Shown here in pieces: positions 56,677-64,000 of a stretch of 64,000 nt of DNA. The notes beneath the pieces were generated by a model. That model was not told the origin of the DNA, made no database searches, and saw only the letters and a program-made list of their open reading frames with translations. How positions within the stretch are numbered: position 1 is the first letter of the stretch; each line of letters starts with the position of its first letter. The DNA is taken from NCBI RefSeq assembly GCF_964656455.1, contig NC_135715.1:40000603-40064602 (forward strand), written 5' to 3'. Source of the DNA: Halichoerus grypus (taxonomy: Eukaryota; Chordata; Mammalia; Carnivora; Phocidae). The position numbers were made by a program, and so were the translations under genes.

Positions 56677-57071
56677 CTTTTTCTTTTTAAAGATTTATTT
56701 ATTGGGGTGCCTGAGTGGCTCAGTCAGTTAAGTGTCTGCCTTTGGCTCATGTCGTGACCTCAGCGTCCTGGGATTGAGCCCCCAGGCAGGCTCCCTGCTC
56801 AGTGGGGAGTCTACTTCTCCCTCTCCCTCAGCTCCTCCCTCCCCTCACTTGTGTGTGCTCCCTCTCCCAAATAAATAAAATCTAAAAAAAAAGGGATTTA
56901 TTTATTTATTTGAGGTAGAGGGAGGGGAGAGAGGGAGAGGGAGAGAGAGTCCCAAGCAGACTCTGTGCTCAGTGCAGAGACCAAGGCCAGACGACCCCAC
57001 AACCCTGAGATCACAACCTGAGCTGAAACCAAGAGTCAGATGCTTAACCAACTGGACCACCCAGGCAGGCC
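56677..57071 (-). mobile_element. SINEC, reverse strand, host of a second SINE
   Basis: The body at about 56895-57071 ('cctgagatcacaacctgagc', 'aactggaccacccaggcagg') plus tail at 56677-56703, split by an inserted forward SINE. The outer duplication tcatggaagtcctttt is perfect at 56661-56676 and 57072-57087. Confidence 0.93.
56704..56894 (+). mobile_element. SINEC inserted in the tail of another SINE
   Basis: 'ggggtgcctgagtggctcag', 'tggctcatgtcgtgacctca' and a short A-tail. Its own duplication gatttatttatt lies at 56692-56703 and 56895-56906, inside the A-rich tail of the outer minus-strand SINE. Confidence 0.93.
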
Positions 57072-57224
57072 TCATGGAAGTCCTTTTATGTGTTTGTGTG
57101 TTAAAATGGACAATAGATTCTACAAATTATGTGTCAATGTGAAGTATAAAGAATAGCCAAGACAATCATACAGAACAAGATGGAATTATTAATCTAACTA
57201 AATATCAAAAGTTCTTATAAAGTG

Positions 57225-58055
57225 TTAGCCAGTAAGATAGTATAGTTTTGGTACAAGAATAGGCAGAAAGACCATTAGGATAAAATACAGTCCAAAAATA
57301 GATGACTGCATATCTGATTTATGAAAAAATAAGCACAAATATGCATTAGGGAAGAGTGGTTGATGACATTATCTTCAAAAAACAGAGTGGGTCAATTGGA
57401 CAGTCACATGGAAAATAAAGAAATTTAGTCTATACCCTATATCATACACAAAAATTTAAGCCCATTAGATTATAAACCTAATGTAAAAGTTAAAGCAATA
57501 GAGCTTTTCGTGTATGATATAGTTGAATATTTTTATCTCATAACAGATGAGTTTCTTAAATAAAATACTAATTGTAAATGAAAAGCCTGGTAGATCGATC
57601 AAATTAAATAGAACTTCATGCCACCATAAGAAGATAATCAAATGATCAATAAGCATACAGCAGTACTCTCAATCTTAGTAGTCAACAAGGAGACCTAAAT
57701 CAATGCCTTCCCCCACAATTGCAGGACCTAGAGCTGGGGAACTTGTGAAGAAACTGGAAAACTCACAGTTAAAAGAGGAATGTAGAAGTACACAACCTGT
57801 GAGGACAGCCAGTTGGCATTATCTGCTCGAAATAAAGATAAACATCTGCAGTGGCAGAGAGATTCCACCCCGCCTGTGTACTCAGCAGATACGCATGCAC
57901 ATGTGTGCCCAGAGAAATACACATCAAGTACAATAACAGCATTATTGACATTATCCCCGAAATGAAAAAAACCCACTTATGCCTCAAGAGTAAAATGGAT
58001 GCATTGTAACTGCAAACTAAAAGCAATGAAAATTAAAAAAAAAAAAAAAAAAAAA
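57225..58055 (+). mobile_element. L1M ORF2 C-terminal/3' fragment
   Basis: 'agtatagttttggtacaaga', 'gggtcaattggacagtcaca', 'atcatacacaaaaatttaag' and 'gattataaacctaatgtaaa' follow L1 ORF2's C-terminal text. 'aacagcattattgacattat' belongs to the final part, and a poly(A) run of about 23 ends it. Old and heavily mutated, with probable internal deletions. Confidence 0.75.
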
Positions 58056-58181
58056 AACTACATAAAAACACAATGTGTGTTCATTTGGTCAAAGTATAGA
58101 GAACACCAAATAAGTATGAATAAATGTGAGGACATTACTTAATCTGAGAAAAAAATATGAGATAATGAATGAAAATGATAT

Positions 58182-58468
58182 GTAAGGGGCATCTGGGTGG
58201 CTCGGTCGGTTAAGTGTCTGCCTTTGGCTCAGGTCATGATCTCAGGGTCCTAGGATCGAGGCTTGCATCAGGCTCCTGCTCAGTGGAGAGTCTGCTTCTC
58301 CCTCTGCCTCTCTCTCTCTCTCTCTCAAATAAATAAATAAAATATCTTAAAAGAAAAAAAAATGATATGTAAGTGATGAATCACTAAATTCTACTCCTGA
58401 AACTAATATTACACTATATGTTAACTAACTGGAATTTAAATAAAAACTTGAAAAAAAAAACAAAAAAC
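58182..58468 (+). mobile_element. Short 5'-truncated carnivore L1 3' end, split by SINE
   Basis: 'gtgatgaatcactaaattct', 'actcctgaaactaatattac' and 'ctaactggaatttaaataaa' is the carnivore L1 3' terminus with an A-rich tail. The target word aaaatgatat occurs at 58172-58181 and 58469-58478. A SINE (58186-58358) sits four bases into the L1. Confidence 0.88.
58186..58358 (+). mobile_element. SINEC at L1 5' junction
   Basis: 'ggggcatctgggtggctcgg', 'ggctcaggtcatgatctcag', CT-rich part and A-tail. A perfect 14-bp duplication, aaaatgatatgtaa, at 58172-58185 and 58359-58372. Confidence 0.96.
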
Positions 58469-58478
58469 AAAATGATAT

Positions 58479-60792
58479 TTTGGTGGTTCCATGTCTTGGT
58501 ACCATACTACTTCTTTATCTTGGTGTTGCTCACTTAGATGTCCTGCTTTATTATATCACTGAGCAGTGACATCAAAATATCAAATATCTAGAAATAAATC
58601 TGACAAAAGATGTGTAAAGCAGACTATTAACCACTGTTGAATTATACCAATACAGACAACTTCTAACCATTATTGATATATATCATGTTTATTAATTTTA
58701 GGAATTAATAATGTAGAGATGTCAGTTCACATTTATCTATACAACCAATATATTTTAATTAAATTTAGTAGGAACTGAAAAATTGGTTCTAATATTTATG
58801 TAAATGTTAATATCAAAAGAGCTAGGGCACATTTACAGAAATACAAGGTAGTCAGCCAGAATTAAATTTTGGTGATTTGGATTTTTCTTAGCAAACAATA
58901 ACATTGTTGGAAACCAAACTGTGAAACTCAGAAAAGTCTACATCAGAATCATATTCACAGTATGACAGACAGAAGGCCACTTAGCAACCACAAAAATAAC
59001 TAAATAGCTCCTCTTCTGACTAACCAAATTCAACAGCCACACTTTTAGCCTCTTGTTTTATAGGCAAAACTTATTAAGAAATACAGTCACTGTATTGCCC
59101 TCATTTCTTGACAATATCCAACTGAAAACCATCTCTCTTTTACTTAATCCCTCCTTAAAATTCTCTACCACAATCCTAAATCCTAGAAGAGCTCTCCATA
59201 CTCCAACTTTCTTGAGACATCCTCATTTCCTCTAGGGTATATTTTCCTTGCTACAGTAGACTCATAAACCTAATTTTATTTAAACATAGATGTATTCCCT
59301 GTGGTCTTTTTTTCTTGGCTTTAACAACTGACGAGAAAAATGAGAGAGTATTTGGTCATCTTCACGTCATAGTGTGAATGGGTTCTTTAAGTATGTGACT
59401 GGTTTTTATACTTCTAAATTCAAACACATATCATTATAGTATAAAATAGTGCTTTCCATCTCTTCTCAAGAACAATGTTAAATAGTTTATTTTAGTAACT
59501 ACTTAGTGATTTGGTCAATGATTGAAATGTTAAGCTATCGCTCCCCAAATAAGCTTTTAAAAGACACATTTCTGTGACTTAAAAATGTTTGAATTCACAA
59601 GAAAACTCATGTCTGCCAAATTACAGATACATATTTAGAATACAATTTGTTGTAATTATATGTCTCCTTAGGGAGAACATGTGTATGCTACAAGAGTGTG
59701 CCGGCAATCATTTTCAGTGTTCTGATTATACCCTTTATAATGTGCCTTCCTAATTCAGAGGGCAGGCACATTTTTTTCTTACTATGTTAATTAGTTTCTC
59801 TTCAATAATCCAGATGTTTTGTTTATGTAATTTATTCCTTCCTGTTGACTTTTTAGTAATGAGATTAATCTGTCTGATTTCCCGCCTTCTAGCTCAATAT
59901 TATGCTTCTATAATCATCTCCTTTAAAATGGGAGTGAAAACCTTATTCTACCAGCTTCTCTGTTCCTCAGACATGGAATGTTTTTTCTTATTTAGGGAAA
60001 GACCACTGACCATACTTTTTAAAGGTTTTTACATTATCCTCACCTTGTAATTGTACAACAAAAATCTCATACCAGTACAAACATAGAAATAATGAATGCA
60101 TAGTGCCATTAAGAGTAAAATATAGAATTAGATATTCTCTTCAATGTGATTGAATAGAGATGTAAGAATATAAAACCAAGTAAAATGTATATATTTCTTC
60201 CTTTGCATTTCAAGAGCAAGTATCTTGTTCATTGTTTGCCATCCCAGTCTTGTTCCATTTTAGATTCCCTCCTTTTGCTCATGAACTCGTGTTTCCCAAG
60301 CATCTCCAGGCCCACAGAAGAATGAGCTATATAAGACTTTCAACCAAACACACACCCAAAAGTAAGAGTGGTTCATTTCAGCAATGATATTTCAAGGTGT
60401 GTATGGTTTAACTAGTGTAGTTTTAGTTAATTTGTTTAAGATTACTAATGGGAATACATACAAGGAGATTCTAAATATAAACACCTGTCAAACAATGAAA
60501 AGTTATTTGGGGTGGAATATGTCACTTAAAGTTCCCAAGATGTATGACTCTCTAGATTGGCATAACAAGCAACTCTCAATCTGTACCCCTTAATGATAAA
60601 TCTGCTATATTTAACCTACTTTATAATGAATTATTTTTATTTTTTTCAATTTGAAGCTAATTAAAAGGGAAAGTTAAAAAAAAAAAAAAAAGCCTAGTGA
60701 AGATACCTTATTTTTGCTTTCCAAACATAATATAATTTCAGCACTGGGATTAGTAATTTTTTTTCTCTTCAAAACATTTTATTCCATTACAT
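58479..60792. other. Unique AT-rich DNA
   Basis: 2.3 kb with no recognised mobile element and no coding frame of note. A-run of about 16 at 60676-60691. Confidence 0.5.
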
Positions 60793-60807
60793 CAACATCA
60801 TCTTTTA

Positions 60808-61021
60808 TTTTTTTTATTTTTATTTTTTTTTTAAAGATTTTATTTATTTATTTGACAGAGAGAGACACAGCGAGAGAGGGAACACAAGCAGGGGGAGTGG
60901 GAGAGGGAGAAGCAGGCTTCCTGCCGAGCAGAGAGCCCGATGTGGGGCTCCATCCCAGGACCCTGGGATCATGACCTGAGCCGAAGGCAGACGCTTAACG
61001 ATTGAGCCACCCAGGCGCCCC
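60808..61021 (-). mobile_element. SINEC, reverse strand, young
   Basis: T-rich tail, 'aaagattttatttatttatt', 'cacagcgagagagggaacac' and 'ttgagccacccaggcgcccc'. A perfect 15-bp duplication, caacatcatctttta, at 60793-60807 and 61022-61036. Confidence 0.97.
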
Positions 61022-61036
61022 CAACATCATCTTTTA

Positions 61037-61630
61037 ATGATTGCTGTTTCAGAATGCATTTAAATATTTTTAAAAAATAATCTTTGATAATCCTTGTTTA
61101 TTCATACTACATTTAGCTGCTGCATTCAGTAAATTTTGGATCATTATTTAACTAGCTCTAAAAAAATATTTCCTTGATTTTGATGGAAATGTAAATGTAA
61201 AATGTAAATGTAAATCCTATTAATTACTGTTTGGAGAAAGAAAATAATATATATATATTATATTATGTTGTTATATATTATATTGTGCATTATTATGTTA
61301 TAGATTATATGCCATGTATCTATAACATATAAATATTAAATATATTTTCAATTAAATATATATTGCTCCCAATTTAGGAATATGTTACAGTTACCAGGTA
61401 GTCTTTAGTTTTATGCATATTCTCATCTCTCTCTCTCCACTCTCTCTTTCTCTCTCTCTCATTAAAACACCCCATTTACAATTTAATATATTCCTTCAGA
61501 TTTTATAGCTGTATCATGTATATCATATATGTGATAGGAATAAGCATACAATAATTATAAATTATAAGTGCGTGTGTGAGTGTAAAAGTGAATAAGAGAG
61601 CAATTAATAATAATTAATAAGAGACACATT
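61037..61630. other. AT-rich DNA with simple repeats
   Basis: TA-rich tracts at about 61248-61365 and a (CT)n patch at 61426-61461. No gene. Confidence 0.6.
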
Positions 61631-61631
61631 G

Positions 61632-62092
61632 CGATGCTTAATTTTATATGTCAGTGTGGCTGGTGCCCAATTTTGGGTCAAAACTAGGTTAAATGTCACC
61701 GTGAAGGTAAACAGATATGATTAATATTTATGGTCAATTTCATTATCCTCCATAAAGTGAGTGGGCCTCATTCAATCAGTTGAAGGTCTTAAGACCAAAG
61801 AGCAAAGTTGCCTAAAGAAGAAGGAATTGTGTCTCAAGCCTGAAACATAAAACTCCTGCTTGAGTTTCCAGCTTAATGGCCTGCCTTTGGATGTTGGATT
61901 CCAGACTGCAACATCAACTGTTACCTGAATTTCCAGCCTGCTGGCCTGCCTTAAAAATCTCAAATTTGCCAAACCCTACAATTGCATCAGCCAATTCCTA
62001 AATATCTCTCCTCCCCTTCCCTCCCTCCTATAAATATATTTAAAGTATATATGCTGTTGTTCTCCTTCTCTGGAGAATCTTAACTGATACAA
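61632..62092 (+). mobile_element. ERVL-type LTR (MLT2-like), diverged
   Basis: Opens 'gatgcttaattttatatgtc', has 'gtgggcctcattcaatcagt', 'ttgaaggtcttaagaccaaa' and repeated 'ttccagcctgctggcctgcc'-like blocks, and closes 'tctctggagaatcttaactg'. Same general family as 10161-10700 and 4023-4436. Confidence 0.65.
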
Positions 62093-62359
62093 ACATAATT
62101 TTTAAGCACAGAAGCCCACACTTACTGGAAGATTATAAGGTTTTAAGACTGGGAATATTGAGGGCTCGCTTGAGGAGTGGGCTTACTAATTTAACATAAA
62201 TTCCACATAGAATGTAGGCAGTTTTCTCCGTGAATGATGCTCAGGGCAGACACAGAAAACATGCATAGTTCTATTTCTGTCTGTTGATTTTTATAGGGCA
62301 CTGTGGCACAAAGATAGGGAGGCTATTTACAAAGAAGTATTTAAAAGGGATAGACCAGA

Positions 62360-62660
62360 CTTGCGTGGTTGGTCCCATTCAGATGGGGCACTTTGCAATA
62401 CGGGAGCCAGAAGCCTGCTTCCCTCGTGACCCAAACCGATAAGAGCTACAGCAGCAATGGCGGCCGCAGCATGCCTGCAGGAGCCTCCCCTCACAGAGAG
62501 GTGGGGGCTCGCCGGGCACGCCGGTTCCCCTCATCTCATTTGGCCCTTTGGCCCGTGAGGAAAGTGAGGCCTGGTGTGCACACACTGACCTGTGTTAGAG
62601 CCTGGAGGCTGAGGTCTCCCGACCCTGCCATGGGCAGAGGGTGCTGACGGGGAGCCTTAA
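62360..62660. other. Small CpG-rich pocket
   Basis: About 14 CpG dinucleotides in 300 bp, including 'aatggcggccgcagc' and 'gctcgccgggcacgccggtt', in a region that is otherwise CpG-poor and AT-rich. The forward 92-codon frame has no known domain. It could be a small CpG island, a remnant of a GC-rich retrocopy, or an old repeat with retained CpGs. Confidence 0.55.
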
Positions 62661-62701
62661 ACGTGACTGGGGCAGCCAGATGTGATAGTCCCTTTAAATT
62701 C

Positions 62702-62875
62702 CAGCATCTGTCACTTGCTATCTGTGTCCCCCGAGGCAAATAGCTTGCCCCTCCTCCTCAGATTCTGCACCTGAAAAGTGGTGATGCTAACAATCTCCTC
62801 TGGAGTCACTGTGAGGTTCACAAGGTAGCCTGTGAGAAAGGTTACAGCACAGGGCAGGCTGGCAGGGCACTGGGG
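62702..62875 (+). repeat. MIR SINE
   Basis: 'tctgtcacttgctatctgtg', 'gcacctgaaaagtggtgatg', 'ggagtcactgtgaggttcac' and 'ggttacagcacagggcaggc' follow MIR from the centre to the 3' region. Confidence 0.75.
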
Positions 62876-62879
62876 GATG

Positions 62880-63466
62880 CGGGGTTCCTGTGCATCCCCT
62901 GCTGGCCACCTTTCTGGTTTGCGTCAGTTGTGAGGAGGTGAGCATCCTCAGCCTCTTGGCAAAGTTCAGAAAAGGTACGTACCAGGGAGGTTTCTAGGCT
63001 CAAAATCTTTCTTGTGTTGTGCCACTGGGCAGGTATGTTACCTAAAGCTCTCGGGAAAGGCAGAGGCCCGCCTTGGGTTGTTTAAGAAAACAAAAAGGAT
63101 AGACCAGATACTTCATTCTTGAAACATCCAAAAAGTCAGAGTAGTAGAATACTGAAAACAAGATTGAATGAATATGTTTGAAGTTACAATGGATTTGAGG
63201 AATTATTTCAGATATGTTTCTAGTGATTACCAGAGGATTCAAGATTTTGGAATTTACTGTTTTGGTGCTGACAATTTAATTGTGTGACTTTGGGAGCAAG
63301 TGTCAGCAGTAAGAGGAAAAAAAAAATATCCCTAGAAGCACAGAGATGAAGCAATTACCACAACAAGGGTTGAAAGAGAAATGTATATGGGTAATTGGTA
63401 TAGTTGCATCTCTCACTTTTGTGTGTGATGGCTTCTAGATTTCCTGTCTGACTTAGGAAAACCTCT
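62880..63466. other. Unassigned intergenic DNA
   Basis: Falls from moderately GC-rich to AT-rich. No gene or recognised repeat. Confidence 0.45.
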
Positions 63467-63480
63467 ACCCACTAAATCTT

Positions 63481-63684
63481 TTTTTTTTTTTTTTTAAGAT
63501 TTTATTTATTTATTTGACAGAGAGAGACACAGCGAGAGACGGAACACAAGCAGGGGGAGTGGAAGAGGTAGAAGCAGGCTTCCCGCAGAGCAGGGAGCTC
63601 GATGCGGGGCTGGATCCCAGGACCCTGGGATCATGACTTGAGCCGAAGGCAGATGCTTAATGACTGAGCCACCCAGGTGCCCCA
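63481..63684 (-). mobile_element. SINEC, reverse strand, young
   Basis: Poly(T), 'aagattttatttatttattt', 'gagacacagcgagagacgga' and 'ctgagccacccaggtgcccc'. A perfect 14-bp duplication, acccactaaatctt, at 63467-63480 and 63685-63698. Confidence 0.97.
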
Positions 63685-63698
63685 ACCCACTAAATCTT

Positions 63699-64000
63699 AA
63701 ACCATTATCTCATACATGAAAATGTATTTTCATTTAGTTTTTGTTACTTCCTGATATTAAGTAGCTCAAGTTTATTTTTATATATGTTATGAGGTAGAGA
63801 TTTAACACAAATTATTGTTTCAAATAGATTTTAGAACTCTTTAAAAATTGCGGTTCTTTAGATGGTAAATACTGTTTACCAAATTTTTCAAATAAATATG
63901 TTCATTTATTCTTTAAAAAGAATACAGAGCATTTAGAAAGAAAAGCACATTATTCAGGAGGATGTGATGACCTCTTCTTTCAACATAGCCACTCATTTCA
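63699..64000. other. AT-rich DNA to window end
   Basis: Nothing recognised. Confidence 0.5.

Noticed and set aside
62369..62647. Possible coding exon in the CpG-rich pocket
   Set aside because: No recognisable domain, no convincing splice sites, and opposite-strand frames are equally open, as expected from GC-rich DNA.
1..64000. CRISPR array, operon, riboswitch or prokaryotic mobile element
   Set aside because: No regularly spaced repeats, no operon-like gene packing, and the interspersed repeats identify the DNA as carnivore nuclear genome.

Overview
This is a mammalian, non-coding, AT-rich stretch from a caniform carnivore. The diagnostic element is the tRNA-Lys-derived SINEC family. At least 24 copies are present, and their heads and bodies match the form I associate with arctoids (bears, seals, mustelids) rather than the dog or cat form. 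I cannot name the species. I found no protein-coding exon, no functional RNA gene and no prokaryotic feature. The longer open frames are pieces of LINE-1, LINE/SINE read-through or low-complexity DNA.

Layout. 1-16 kb: unique AT-rich DNA with old MIR fragments (two of them interrupted by later insertions), ERVL-type LTRs near 4.0-4.4 and 10.2-10.7 kb, a U6 snRNA pseudogene at 6.8 kb and four SINEs. 16.3-19.9 kb: a layered fossil locus, in which an ERVL pol remnant is interrupted by an old L1, and that L1 is interrupted by an LTR; an antisense L1 follows. 20-26.2 kb: seven SINEs, a probable reverse-strand LTR and microsatellites. One of these SINEs carries a 20-bp insertion that matches two sites 0.7-0.9 kb away. 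26.2-30.8 kb: the longest stretch with no recognised repeat. 31-38 kb: SINEs and several L1 3' ends, some nested. 38-46 kb: MIRs, unassigned old repeats, a polypyrimidine tract, a reverse-strand LTR-like block, and SINEs with unusual internal or 3' structure. 46.3-51.8 kb: one L1 that is complete at both ends (imperfect 13-bp target-site duplication) but dead, with a stop in ORF1, loss of the ORF2 endonuclease part, and a SINE inserted in the reverse-transcriptase active-site codons. 52-64 kb: old repeats, nested and stacked SINE/L1 insertions, an ERVL-type LTR, a small CpG-rich pocket at 62.4-62.6 kb and a terminal SINE.

No genes act together here. What the window records is a history of retrotransposition: target-site duplications, nesting order and local template switching can be read directly. 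Family names come from my memory of repeat consensus sequences and should be confirmed with RepeatMasker. Where I could not name a family I say so.
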